Shown: piece by piece, positions 18,735-27,313 of the stretch
How the letters are laid out: every line of letters starts with the position of its first letter
Position numbering within the stretch: position 1 is the first letter of the stretch
Assembly: GCF_009735625.1 (NCBI RefSeq)
Contig: NZ_CP046244.1
Coordinates: 1 to 64,000 of the forward strand
Source of the DNA: Moorella glycerini
GTDB lineage: Bacteria; Bacillota; DSM-521; Neomoorellales; Neomoorellaceae
Length of the DNA stretch: 64,000 bases
Direction: 5' to 3'
Notes under the pieces: model-generated
Told to the model about the DNA's origin: nothing
The model's database searches: none
The model's input: only the letters and a program-made list of their open reading frames with translations
Program-made: the position numbers and the translations under genes

Positions 18735-19433
18735 TTAAAAGCTGGTATTTTTTTGATCCCTTAAGGCCAGCTGGAGGAAGTAGGCCTGGCGGGAATTTTC
18801 TATATGCTGCCGGGCAATTCTTTCCGCCCTTTCGCCGTCACCTTTCATGAGGGCTTCCAGCAGTTCCCGGTGCTCCCTGGTTGCGGCCCTCGTCCGGCCG
18901 GGGATACTGTACCCAATCCTGGTAAAGCCTACTATATAATCCACCAGATTGTCAATCATCTGGTGCAGGCGGGGACTCTCGGCAGCCTTACAGATGATTT
19001 CATTAAACTCCAGGTGCAGCTCCTGCAACCTGTCGTAATCGTCTTCGTCACAGGCCTTTTCCATGGCATTTACAAGTTCATTTAATCTTTTTAACTGAAT
19101 TGGATTAATATGTTCAGCAGCCAGCCGGGCGGCCAGTCCTTCCAGAACGGCCCGGATGCTGTAGACCTCCCAGGCTTCCCGGGTGGACATGCGGGCAACC
19201 ACTACTCCCCGCCGGGGCAGGTGCTCGACCAGACCTTCCAGCTCCAGTTTGCGGATGGCCTCCCGTACCGGGGTGCGGCTGACACCCAGTTGTTTAGCAA
19301 TTTTCCGTTCCACCAGGCGGGTTCCCGGCTCCAGACGACCGGTGAGGATGGCTTCCCGTAAAGCATTGTAGGCTTCCTGGCGCACAGGCTGGTAGTTCTG
19401 CAGGTCGATTGGTTCAAGCAAGCTTTCCATCAT
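18735..19433 (-). CDS. GntR family regulator, FCD (FadR) subfamily
   Basis: A 232-residue regulator. Residues about 12-80 are the GntR winged helix (EAILTGRLEPGTRLVERKIA, KQLGVSRTPVREAIRKLELE). Residues about 90-215 are the all-helical FCD ligand domain with metal-binding histidines (in LEFNEIICKAAESPRL, TRAATREHRELLEALMKGD, IARQHIENSRQAYF). Such proteins usually sense small organic acids. It stands directly upstream of the CDC48-oxalate oxidoreductase genes, with palindromic sites before those genes and before itself. It is likely the oxalate-responsive regulator of this locus; the ligand is inferred. Confidence 0.9.
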   Translation of the reverse strand: MMESLLEPIDLQNYQPVRQEAYNALREAILTGRLEPGTRLVERKIAKQLGVSRTPVREAIRKLELEGLVEHLPRRGVVVARMSTREAWEVYSIRAVLEGLAARLAAEHINPIQLKRLNELVNAMEKACDEDDYDRLQELHLEFNEIICKAAESPRLHQMIDNLVDYIVGFTRIGYSIPGRTRAATREHRELLEALMKGDGERAERIARQHIENSRQAYFLQLALRDQKNTSF

Positions 19434-19483
19434 ATTCCCTCCTGCGTCTTTTTCTTAAATACATGCCGTTGCCTGCCGCATAT

Positions 19484-19498
19484 GGTACATGGGATACC
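19484..19498. promoter_or_regulatory. candidate autoregulatory site upstream of the GntR gene
   Basis: GGTACATGGGATACC at 51-65 bases before the GntR start shares most positions with the palindrome at 18516. It would fit autoregulation. Confidence 0.4.
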
Positions 19499-19561
19499 TT
19501 AACTTAAAATTAACACATATTTGGGCCAAAAACAAGGGGGGACAAGTAAAAGTAAAAGTAA

Positions 19562-19602
19562 AACGCGCTCTTCCCCGCTTTTAACGGGGAAGATTGCGCG
19601 TT
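19562..19602 (-). terminator. intrinsic terminator after the dsrKJOPM operon
   Basis: A long stem (TCTTCCCC with GGGGAAGA, extended by GCGCGTT pairs) around a GTTAAAAGC loop, followed on the minus strand by TTTTACTTTT. It lies ten bases past the dsrM stop. Confidence 0.85.
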
Positions 19603-19611
19603 ATACCTTGT

Positions 19612-20604
19612 CTACCCCTTTTCTACCGGCAGGCCGGCCATTTTCATTTTTTCCCTGAATTCTTCCTCGTACTCCTCATAGGTGTGAACCTTGACCGGGT
19701 AATTCCAGGGGTTGATGTGCCTCCTGGCACGGCTATCATTGGGCAGGTTGCGGGTCGGGCTAAGGAAAATACCACCCATGTGCACCAGCTTGCTGAAGGG
19801 GAAGTAGGCCCCCAGGATACATACGAGAAATAAGTGGATGTAGAAAAGAACGCCAATTCCTGCCGGGACTCTGGGCCTGAAGGTCACCAGTCCCATAGTT
19901 AATTCCTTAACCGCTGTAATGTCTACCCTGAAAAAATAGCGCATGAGGATGCCCGTGCTGGCTATTCCCAGGATCAAAAAGAGAGGCAAGTAGTCGGCCG
20001 GGAGGGAGATATAGCGCACCTGAGGTATAACCACCCGCCTGAGAAAGAGATAAGTCACAGCAATTACAATCACTATGTCAGTTACATAGAGCCCCTGCAG
20101 GCCGATGCGGAAAAATCCATCGATGCTTTCCAGCCAGGGCACAAAGGCCGGCGCCGGCTCGGTAAAAAAGCGCAGGTGACGGAGAAAGATCAGCAAGAAG
20201 GACCAGTGAAACATTAGTCCCCCCAGCCAGAGCCACTTTTCCCAGTGATAGGCCAGCCTGGGGCCCTGGTGTAATTCCATCCTGGTATTTCTTAACAGGG
20301 AGCGAAAGAGCAATACCTCCAGGGCCATCCTGCCGATCACGCCGGCAGTGCTGGAAGGGTTGTCAAAGGTACTCGCCTTGATCCAGGGCAGGGATTTCTG
20401 TTGCCCGGCAGTGGTAGGTATCCGGAAAGGGACCGGCACCCGCGCCCACTTTATAACCCGGTAGGCCATCCCTGCCAAAAAGATGGCGATGGCGGCGTAG
20501 GGTATAATAACTCCAAACAGATATTGCAACCCTGCCACTCCCACGCCAAGAGTGACAACCATAATTAAGGCAATAACGATAAAGAAGGAAAAGGCCATTC
20601 CCAT
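19612..20604 (-). CDS. dsrM: DsrM-type membrane cytochrome b (NarI-like)
   Basis: A 330-residue membrane protein with six or more helices and a NarI-type cytochrome b domain (LGGLMFHWSFLLIFLRHLRF, FYIHLFLVCILGAYFPFSKL, with heme-ligand histidines). In the DsrMKJOP complex DsrM oxidises menaquinol at the inner membrane and passes electrons to DsrK. The C-terminal segment (NYPVKVHTYEEYEEEFREKM) is cytoplasmic. Here dsrM is the last gene, after K, J, O and P, whereas the usual order starts with M. The gap to dsrP is 20 bases. Length fits the family. Confidence 0.9.
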   Translation of the reverse strand: MGMAFSFFIVIALIMVVTLGVGVAGLQYLFGVIIPYAAIAIFLAGMAYRVIKWARVPVPFRIPTTAGQQKSLPWIKASTFDNPSSTAGVIGRMALEVLLFRSLLRNTRMELHQGPRLAYHWEKWLWLGGLMFHWSFLLIFLRHLRFFTEPAPAFVPWLESIDGFFRIGLQGLYVTDIVIVIAVTYLFLRRVVIPQVRYISLPADYLPLFLILGIASTGILMRYFFRVDITAVKELTMGLVTFRPRVPAGIGVLFYIHLFLVCILGAYFPFSKLVHMGGIFLSPTRNLPNDSRARRHINPWNYPVKVHTYEEYEEEFREKMKMAGLPVEKG

Positions 20605-20624
20605 ATCTTTACCCCTCGTTTCCG

Positions 20625-21782
20625 CTAAACTGTTTCTTCTTTGACAGCAATGGCTATTTTATATAAGAAGGTAAGTATCAGGAAGCCGGTTGCCCAGACT
20701 CCCAGGGCAATTAAGGTTTCCGGCAAAGTAGGCACGTACTCGGTAACCCTTTCAAAGGGATTGGGTATAAAGCCGCCGATGACCAGGCCTATTCCCTTTT
20801 CGATCCACATGGAAATAAAGACTGCCGCGCAGGCTGCCTGGAGGTAAGTATCCCTGGTGCGCGTCGCGGGGTTAATTAAAAGGACCAGGGCCAGCACCGC
20901 CAGGATGGCAAAGGTCCACATCCAGGGCACGAGCTTGCCATGACCATCCAGGCCGGCAAAGAGGTATATAATGCTGGACATACCATGGGCGGGTACCTGG
21001 CTGTAGAAGGCAGTGAAAATTTCCAGCCCGACGAAAAAGACGCTGATAATGGTGGCGTAGGTGACAATTGCCGCCAGCTTTTGGATGGCTTCCCGGCCGG
21101 GATCAAATTTACTGACCCGTTTAATGATATAGCTCAGGAGGATCAACAGGGCCGGGCCGGAAGCAAAGGCCGACGCCAGGAAGCGGGCCGCCATAATGGC
21201 CGTCAGCCAGTAGTGCCTGCCCGGCAGTCCGGCGTAGAGAAAGGCCGTAACCGTATGAATACTGACCGCCCAGGGGATGGAGATGTAAACTAATATCTTT
21301 GTCCAGGCCGGGGGCGGAACGGCTTTATATTCTGCCTCCAGGGCATGCCAGCCGGCAATGATATTTAACAGGAGATACCCGTTCAGCACGATCATATCCC
21401 AGAAGAGAATCGAATTGGGGGTGGGATAGAAGATCATATTCAACAGGCGCATAGGTTTACCGAGGTCCACTATGATAAACAATAAACACATGATCAGGGC
21501 GGCAACAGCCAGAAATTCGCCCAGGATGGTAATCCTGCCGAAGGCTTTGACATTATGCAGGTAATACGGCAGAACGACCATCACCGCCGAGGCCGCCACC
21601 CCCACCAGGAAGGTGAACTGGCCAATATATAAACCCCAGGAAACGTCCCGGCTCATGCCGGTGATAGTCAGGCCTTTTTGCAACTGCCAGAGGTAGCAGG
21701 CCAGGCCTATCGCTACCAGGACGAGTAAGAAAATTACCCAGACCCAATATTTTTTACTTCCAGTTAAAGCCTTGACCAGCAT
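20625..21782 (-). CDS. dsrP: DsrP, NrfD-family integral membrane subunit
   Basis: A 385-residue protein with about ten transmembrane helices of the NrfD/PsrC family (SWGLYIGQFTFLVGVAASAV, NSILFWDMIVLNGYLLLNII, IPNPFERVTEYVPTLPETLI). In DsrMKJOP it exchanges electrons between the quinone pool and the periplasmic DsrO/DsrJ module. A ribosome site (TGGAGGA) precedes the ATG. It lies between dsrO and dsrM in one operon. HybB-like hydrogenase subunits share the fold, but the neighbours settle the assignment. Confidence 0.92.
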   Translation of the reverse strand: MLVKALTGSKKYWVWVIFLLVLVAIGLACYLWQLQKGLTITGMSRDVSWGLYIGQFTFLVGVAASAVMVVLPYYLHNVKAFGRITILGEFLAVAALIMCLLFIIVDLGKPMRLLNMIFYPTPNSILFWDMIVLNGYLLLNIIAGWHALEAEYKAVPPPAWTKILVYISIPWAVSIHTVTAFLYAGLPGRHYWLTAIMAARFLASAFASGPALLILLSYIIKRVSKFDPGREAIQKLAAIVTYATIISVFFVGLEIFTAFYSQVPAHGMSSIIYLFAGLDGHGKLVPWMWTFAILAVLALVLLINPATRTRDTYLQAACAAVFISMWIEKGIGLVIGGFIPNPFERVTEYVPTLPETLIALGVWATGFLILTFLYKIAIAVKEETV

Positions 21783-21863
21783 AACTACCTATCCTCCATC
21801 AATCGGAAGTCAGAGGCTGGAAGTCATCCAGCACCCAATCTTTGCTAAATTAGTTATTTTTTC

Positions 21864-22640
21864 TTATATGAGGTAATAAACACTGGGGCGGGTTCCGAGT
21901 TCCGGTTTACGCTGAACGGTATAACGGCTGGCCAGTATTTTTCTTATGCCGCTGTTGGGGTCTTCCAGGTCGCCGAAGATCAGGGCTTCTGCCGGGCACG
22001 CTTCGACACACGCCGGTAGCTGTCCGGTGTCAACCCTCTCGGCGCAGAAATTGCACTTTTCCACGACACCCTTTTCCCTGGTGGGAAACTCCGGGTTTAC
22101 TTCTTTGATAAAAGGCCGCGGGTCGCTAAAGTTAAAGCTCCTGGCGCCATAAGGGCAGGCAGCCATACAGTAGCGGCAGCCTATACAGCGGTGATAATCC
22201 ATCATGACGATGCCATCCCGGCGTTTAAAGGTTGCCTTTGTGGGGCAAACCCTCACACAAGGCGGGTTCTCACAGTGATTGCAGAGCACAATAAAGGGTT
22301 TGCCTTTTATAATCTCCGGTATATACTCATGCTCCCCATCCGGGAAAGCATTTTCATAGGGCTCAGTCCAGATCCACTTGATTTCTTCTTCTTTATTGGC
22401 AATATCAGGTATGTTGTGAGCCCTCTGGCAGGCCAGAAAACACTTCCGGCAACCTTCTTGATATTTGGGCCAGCACTTTTTCATATCAATGACCAGGCCC
22501 CATTTCTTACCGGCCAGGGCTTTCGAACTCGTATTATACTCCGTGCTATTACCTGCGAAGCCCTTAACTGCCGGCCAGAGGGTGAGCCCCAAGAGACATG
22601 CGCCACTGGCTTTTAAGAAATTTCTCCTGCTCGTTTTCAT
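21864..22640 (-). CDS. dsrO: DsrO, periplasmic 4Fe-4S ferredoxin-like subunit
   Basis: A 258-residue iron-sulfur protein with a Tat signal (SRRNFLKASG at residues about 4-13, then a hydrophobic run), so it is exported folded. Four cysteine groups for [4Fe-4S] clusters are visible: CWPKYQEGCRKCFLAC, CNHCENPPCVRVCP, CIGCRYCMAACP, and CNFCAE with CVEACP. It should transfer electrons between DsrJ and DsrP. Start ATG 22640 overlaps the dsrJ stop by one base (TGATG), with AAAGGAG upstream, which suggests translational coupling. Confidence 0.93.
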   Translation of the reverse strand: MKTSRRNFLKASGACLLGLTLWPAVKGFAGNSTEYNTSSKALAGKKWGLVIDMKKCWPKYQEGCRKCFLACQRAHNIPDIANKEEEIKWIWTEPYENAFPDGEHEYIPEIIKGKPFIVLCNHCENPPCVRVCPTKATFKRRDGIVMMDYHRCIGCRYCMAACPYGARSFNFSDPRPFIKEVNPEFPTREKGVVEKCNFCAERVDTGQLPACVEACPAEALIFGDLEDPNSGIRKILASRYTVQRKPELGTRPSVYYLI

Positions 22641-23038
22641 CACTTACTCTCCTTTGGCTCAATATGGCAGGTCCAGCAGTCAGGTTGGACATCTAAATAA
22701 TTATGGCACTGGTCACAAAACTGGGCCTTGCTGGAGTGGCATTGCAGGCAGGTCTTCTCCAGGCTCATCTCGTACTCTTTGCCGTTGCTGGCTACATAAA
22801 TCCTTTTACCCTCCCGGACAACCCGGGTGCGCCACTCATCCAGCAACTTCATATGGTCGGTGCGCATGTACGCTGTGGCCTCAACACACTGTTTCTCGGG
22901 TAACTGCTGGATGGCCGGCGTGTCGAGGCTGGGTGCCGGTGCCGGGGGGGCGGCTTTACCTGCATTGGCCCAGAAAGGGAAGGTCACCAGAACGATAAAC
23001 ACAATCAGGCCGGTAATAATGTAACGGGAATCATTCAC
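22640..23038 (-). CDS. dsrJ: DsrJ, triheme cytochrome c
   Basis: A 132-residue periplasmic cytochrome anchored by an N-terminal helix (residues about 7-25). Three CxxCH heme sites are present: CLQCH, CDQCH and CWTCH. An extra cysteine in EKQCVEATAYMRTDHM matches the unusual His/Cys heme ligation described for DsrJ. The GTG start overlaps the end of dsrK by 8 bases. The resB and ccsA genes nearby could supply heme attachment. Confidence 0.93.
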   Translation of the reverse strand: MNDSRYIITGLIVFIVLVTFPFWANAGKAAPPAPAPSLDTPAIQQLPEKQCVEATAYMRTDHMKLLDEWRTRVVREGKRIYVASNGKEYEMSLEKTCLQCHSSKAQFCDQCHNYLDVQPDCWTCHIEPKESK

Positions 23039-24653
23039 CGCCGTTCTCCTCCTTTCCCTTTACAGGCAAAGGTTCTCCCCGCAGATTTGTCTCCCTTGCG
23101 GCTTCCCCGGTCATTACCAGGGCATTGCCGACCAGCTCGTGGACGCCGGCAACTGCCACGCCTGGTGCCCAGTAATCCATGAGGGCCGGGAAGACAGCCC
23201 GGTCAACGGCGCAGATGCAGGCCAGCATATTAACGCCGTATTTATCCCGGACGTACTTCACCGCGTTGGCCCGGGGGAAGCCGCCGCGCATTCTCATTTC
23301 CATATATTCATCGGAATTAAGGCCCGACCCGCTGCCGCAGCAGAAGGTCTGCTCCCGGATGGTATTCTCTGGCATCTCATAGAAATTCCGGCAGACATTT
23401 TTAAGGATATAGCGCGGTTCTTCAAAGAGCCCCATGGCCCGGGCCGGGTTGCAGGAGTCATGGAAGGTTACTTTCAGGTGGTCATTGCGGCTGGGATCCA
23501 GTTTAATTTTGTTATGCCTGATCAGGTCGGCCGTAAATTCAACAATATGGACCATCTTGGTTGACCTGGCATTTTCAAATTTAGTACCGGTTATGGGGGA
23601 AACCGGCTCCTCCAGGAAATCGGCCGGGCCGTTCATAGTATCCATGTACTGGTTGATGACCCGCCACATGTGGCCGCATTCGCCGCCCAGGATCCACTTC
23701 ACCCCCAGCCGTTTTGCTTCAGCATACATCTTGGCATTGAGCCTTTTCATCATCTCATGGGAGGTGAACATGCCGAAATTACCGCCCTCAGATGCGTAGG
23801 TGCTGAAGGTGTAGTCAAGGCCGATTTCATGGAAAAGCATCAGGTAACCCATGAGGGTATAGGTACCGGGATCGGCGAAAACGTCGCCGGAAGGTGCGAT
23901 GAAGAGGATTTCGGCACCTTTGCGGTTGAAGGTCGGTTCCACCCTGATACCGGTAATATTTTCAATTTCGTCGACACAGAACTCAACCATATCTTTAAAG
24001 GCGTGGGGTTCAATGCCGACGTGATTTCCCGTCCGGTAACAGTTGGCTACCGGGGCGGCGATCCAGTCAATATTACACCCGACCAGGTTGAGGAGTTCCC
24101 TGGCGATCATGGTAATTTCTGCCGTGTCGATGCCGAAGGGGCAGAAAACTGAACAACGGCGGCATTCGGTGCACTGGAAGAAGTAGTAGTACCATTCCTT
24201 CAGGACATCCAGGGTCAGTTCCCTGGCCCCGATGAGTTTCCCCAGGAGCTTACCTGCCGTCGTGAAATCCTTGCGATACACCGAGCGGAGCAGTTCAGCC
24301 CTCAAGACCGGCATATTCTTGGGATCCCCGGTGCCGATGAAGAAATGGCACTTGTCGGCACAGGCGCCGCAGCGCACGCAGGCATCCATAAAGATTTGTA
24401 AGGAACGGAACCGCCCCAGCCGTTCCCTCAGGCCTTCCAGGATAATTTCCTGCCAGTTTTCCGGGAGTTTCCAGTCTTCGTCTTCCGGTGACCATTCCCG
24501 GGGGTTGGGGAGGCCTACGGCTTCCAGGTTTTTAGGCTTGGCGCCATACAAGTAGGTGCCACGCCTGAATTTTACCGGGGTATCCATCCACCCCGTGCGC
24601 GGCGGTTTATAATTAATCGCCAGCAGTTCATCAGGTTTCGGTAGCGATGCCAT
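23031..24653 (-). CDS. dsrK: DsrK, HdrD-like iron-sulfur subunit
   Basis: A 540-residue cytoplasmic subunit related to heterodisulfide reductase HdrD. It has two ferredoxin sites (CVRCGACADKCHF, CTECRRCSVFCPFG) and a CCG-type domain with HDSCNPARAMGLFEEPR and FCCGSGSGL for the special catalytic 4Fe-4S cluster. It is thought to reduce the DsrC trisulfide with electrons from DsrM. It is the first dsr gene of this operon, 12 bases after an RsbRD-N type gene. At about 540 residues it is typical of sulfate-reducer DsrK. Confidence 0.93.
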   Translation of the reverse strand: MASLPKPDELLAINYKPPRTGWMDTPVKFRRGTYLYGAKPKNLEAVGLPNPREWSPEDEDWKLPENWQEIILEGLRERLGRFRSLQIFMDACVRCGACADKCHFFIGTGDPKNMPVLRAELLRSVYRKDFTTAGKLLGKLIGARELTLDVLKEWYYYFFQCTECRRCSVFCPFGIDTAEITMIARELLNLVGCNIDWIAAPVANCYRTGNHVGIEPHAFKDMVEFCVDEIENITGIRVEPTFNRKGAEILFIAPSGDVFADPGTYTLMGYLMLFHEIGLDYTFSTYASEGGNFGMFTSHEMMKRLNAKMYAEAKRLGVKWILGGECGHMWRVINQYMDTMNGPADFLEEPVSPITGTKFENARSTKMVHIVEFTADLIRHNKIKLDPSRNDHLKVTFHDSCNPARAMGLFEEPRYILKNVCRNFYEMPENTIREQTFCCGSGSGLNSDEYMEMRMRGGFPRANAVKYVRDKYGVNMLACICAVDRAVFPALMDYWAPGVAVAGVHELVGNALVMTGEAARETNLRGEPLPVKGKEENGGE

Positions 24654-24665
24654 TTTCCCACCTTC

Positions 24666-25199
24666 TCAATAAGGAAAATTTATGGTCACGTTTGCCCTTT
24701 CCAGGAACCTGGCAGTTCTATTTTTAATCTCCTTTACCTTGAGATCCCACAGCTGCTCCCGGCACTGCATGTAAATATCGAAGGCCAGGAGGGCCAGGTC
24801 TTCCAGACGGGCTTCCACTACATCAAGGGAAAGGCCTTTTTCCCGGATTTCACCAGCCAGTTCCTCCTTGAGCACATGCTTTAACTGGAAAATAAAGGCA
24901 AGGGCCTGGGAAGGAGAGAAATCCTGGACCGCCCTGATCCTGATAATACTATCGAGACAGGCCCTGACCCTGCCAGCTTCCATCCCCTGGAGGATTTCCT
25001 CATAAAGGCCCTCTAATCCCTGGTAGATAGTCGTGCCCACCGGATTGGCGAACCGGTCCTGTTCTTCCTTCAAAAACCGGGCCGTTTCCGCAGGGTAAGA
25101 GTCCAGTACTCTCTGATACCATTTTTGTAAAATGGCGCTTTTCCTTTGGGTTAAAATTTCGTGTGTACCTGGCAAAATATTATTTCTGCCGTCTTTCAC
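24666..25199 (-). CDS. RsbRD N-terminal-domain-like protein
   Basis: A 177-residue helical protein resembling the RsbRD_N domain (RKSAILQKWYQRVLDSYPAE, then FLKEEQDRFANPVGTTI). A helical globin-like segment follows (FSPSQALAFIFQLKHVLKEE). There is no STAS or membrane domain. It leads the dsrKJOPM operon, 12 bases before dsrK. Genes of this type are, as I recall, found beside dsrMK in sulfate reducers of the Firmicutes and may sense a redox ligand or act in assembly. Function is not known. The GTG start has GGGGAG only 3 bases away, so the exact start is uncertain. Confidence 0.7.
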   Translation of the reverse strand: MKDGRNNILPGTHEILTQRKSAILQKWYQRVLDSYPAETARFLKEEQDRFANPVGTTIYQGLEGLYEEILQGMEAGRVRACLDSIIRIRAVQDFSPSQALAFIFQLKHVLKEELAGEIREKGLSLDVVEARLEDLALLAFDIYMQCREQLWDLKVKEIKNRTARFLERANVTINFPY

Positions 25200-25232
25200 A
25201 AACTCCCCTCAATCCCTTCGTTCACCGGAGCA

Positions 25233-25305
25233 CTACTTTTGGTATTTATAAATTTAGTTCGCTATTTCTCTTAAAATTCCTGCTGCTGGCAGAAATATTT
25301 TTTTG
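25233..25305. repeat. recurrent upstream element, copy ahead of the dsrKJOPM operon
   Basis: About 70 bases nearly identical to 33704-33776 upstream of dsrA. It contains TAGTTCGCTATTTCTCTTAA followed by AATTCCTGCTGCTGGCAG. Both copies sit upstream of minus-strand operons. The core AAAATTCCTGC ... GCAGAAATATTTT is an imperfect inverted repeat. Confidence 0.7.
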
Positions 25306-25410
25306 TACTTGTAAAATGCCTGTATCTGTCGTCCGGTACTGCTGCTGCCTGCTGCCATTGACCGCTGGACGACCGCTGGTGTATACTCATTCTTAACTGA
25401 GGTGATGATA

Positions 25411-26448
25411 TTGGCCGGTAACAACCGGGAACATTCGTATTTTACCTTTTTGTCTTCTATGAAACTAGGCCTTTTGCTTTTATTGCTCCTGGGAGTACTG
25501 GCTTCCCTGGGGAGCTTCCTTCCCCAGGGCCAGCCCGCTGGGTTCTACCGTGCTTATTACGGAGAACTACCTGGAAGATTGATTGTCCTCTTGTCCCTGG
25601 ACCACTTATACCACAACTGGTGGTTTATTACCCTTGGAACAATTTTAACTGTCAACATCCTGACCTGCTCACTACGGCGAGTAAAAAAAGCCCCTGGCCG
25701 GCGTGGATGGGGTTCCATTATCCTGCACTTAAGTATCCTGGTGATCCTGGCCGGGGCGGCCATATCTGGGGTTATGGGCCGGCATACCTATGTCGAAATA
25801 GGTGTCGGCGACAGCCTTGACCTGACCGGCAGGGGTTTCCCGGGCCAGGTTTTAACGGTTAAGGATTTTAAAATTGAATATTACGAAAACCTCCAGCCCA
25901 GGCAGTACATTAGCAGCGTATCCCTTAAAACAGCTGATGGCCTGGAAATTGAGCGAGATATCTGGGTAAACCGTCCCTTAAAATTTAAGGGCTTGAAAAT
26001 TTACCAGACCAGTTACGGCTGGCTGGCCCGGGGACAGGCCGTTATTGACGGTAAAGCGGTACCTTTCGACCTGGCCAGTGGCCGGGGTCTTGACATCGAC
26101 CCGGGCAAAAATGTAAGGCTGGTCTTTTTCTTTATTCCTGATTTTGATGAACAGGGGGGCGGGTTACATTCACGTTCCCCCTTGCCCAATAATCCCAGAC
26201 TGGCTGTCGTCCTTTTCCAGGATCATCAAGTAACGGCGAGGCAAGTCCTGGCCGAGAATGAAACGAAAGCCGTGGACGGCTATCCCGTTACCTTTTCCGG
26301 CTACCGTTATTACACCGGACTGGAGATCAAAAAAGACCCGGGGGTTGGAATAATTTACACCGGGTTTATCTTGTTATTGCTGGGTTTTGTTCTTCGCTAC
26401 CTGGTTCCTGATAAACATGTCCCGGGAAGAGCACCGCATGACAGTTAG
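25411..26448 (+). CDS. resB: ResB-like cytochrome c maturation protein (CcsB)
   Basis: About 345 residues. Hydrophobic helices lie near the N-terminus (LGLLLLLLLGVLASLGSFLP, WWFITLGTILTVNILTCSL), near residue 115 and near the C-terminus. A large extracytoplasmic domain lies between the third and fourth. This is the ResB/Ccs1 layout of system II heme attachment. TTG at 25411 best fits the ribosome site GAGGTG; ATG at 25405 overlaps it. It is followed by ccsA. It diverges from the RsbRD-N/dsrKJOPM operon, whose DsrJ needs covalent heme. Confidence 0.88.
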   Translation: MAGNNREHSYFTFLSSMKLGLLLLLLLGVLASLGSFLPQGQPAGFYRAYYGELPGRLIVLLSLDHLYHNWWFITLGTILTVNILTCSLRRVKKAPGRRGWGSIILHLSILVILAGAAISGVMGRHTYVEIGVGDSLDLTGRGFPGQVLTVKDFKIEYYENLQPRQYISSVSLKTADGLEIERDIWVNRPLKFKGLKIYQTSYGWLARGQAVIDGKAVPFDLASGRGLDIDPGKNVRLVFFFIPDFDEQGGGLHSRSPLPNNPRLAVVLFQDHQVTARQVLAENETKAVDGYPVTFSGYRYYTGLEIKKDPGVGIIYTGFILLLLGFVLRYLVPDKHVPGRAPHDS

Positions 26449-26507
26449 CATCGTCACCGGCGGACAAGTAAAAGCGAAGAAGTAAAAACGAGAGGTGGCG
26501 CCAAGAT

Positions 26508-27311
26508 ATGGAATCCAGTTTTAACCTGGTAGCCTATATTTTGTTGCTGGTAGCCGTTACTTTGAGCCTGATCTCCCTGTGGCGGCCCAACAAATATACC
26601 GGTCCCCTGGCCCTGGCGGCCCTGGTGCTGTCCTTTGCTTCCCTGACCCTGGCCCTGGTGCTGCGCAGCATTACTGGCGGCAGGCTGCCCTTTGCTACTT
26701 TATACGAATTTGCCCTGCTTTTTGCCTGGGGCATACTCCTGTTTTATCTTATTTCCCGTAAGATGATCAAATCGGACCTGTTAATGGTCCTGGTAGCTCT
26801 CCTGGAAGTAATTATCCTCTCCTATAGCAATACCTTATCTTCTGGCACCAGGCCCCTGATGCCGGCCCTCCAGAGCATCTGGCTGCAGTTTCATGTTCTT
26901 ACGGCCATCATCGCTTACGGCGCCTTCGGCCTGTCCTTTTGCTTAGGTCTTATCTACCTGCTCAAAGAAAAGGGATACGACAGCATCGGCGAAAGTATCC
27001 TGCCGCCCCTGGCTAAGATCGATAACCTGCTCCACTGGTCGGTAGCGGTGGGATTTCCCTTTATGACCCTGGTTCTAATTACCGGGGCCGTCTGGGCCGA
27101 AGAGGTCTGGGGCAGGTGGTGGGGCTGGGACCCCAAGGAAACCTGGGCTTTAATTACCTGGCTGATTTACGCCGCATATCTCCACGCCCGGAAAACTTAC
27201 GGCTGGCGGGGGAAAAGGGCCGCCATTATGGCCATTGTGGGCTTTCTGGCGGTGCTCTTTACCTTGTTTGGCGTCTCACTACTCCTTCCCGGCGCCCACA
27301 GCTATGTATAG
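26508..27311 (+). CDS. ccsA: CcsA/ResC heme-handling cytochrome c assembly protein
   Basis: A 267-residue protein with about eight transmembrane helices and the tryptophan-rich heme-binding motif WGRWWGWDPKETWALITWLI. Conserved histidines flank it (LQFHVLTAIIAYG; LHWSVAVGFPFM; LLLPGAHSYV). With ResB it exports heme and ligates it to CxxCH proteins outside the membrane. It follows resB with 59 bases between. DsrJ is the nearest c-type cytochrome client. Confidence 0.93.
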   Translation: MESSFNLVAYILLLVAVTLSLISLWRPNKYTGPLALAALVLSFASLTLALVLRSITGGRLPFATLYEFALLFAWGILLFYLISRKMIKSDLLMVLVALLEVIILSYSNTLSSGTRPLMPALQSIWLQFHVLTAIIAYGAFGLSFCLGLIYLLKEKGYDSIGESILPPLAKIDNLLHWSVAVGFPFMTLVLITGAVWAEEVWGRWWGWDPKETWALITWLIYAAYLHARKTYGWRGKRAAIMAIVGFLAVLFTLFGVSLLLPGAHSYV

Positions 27312-27313
27312 GT

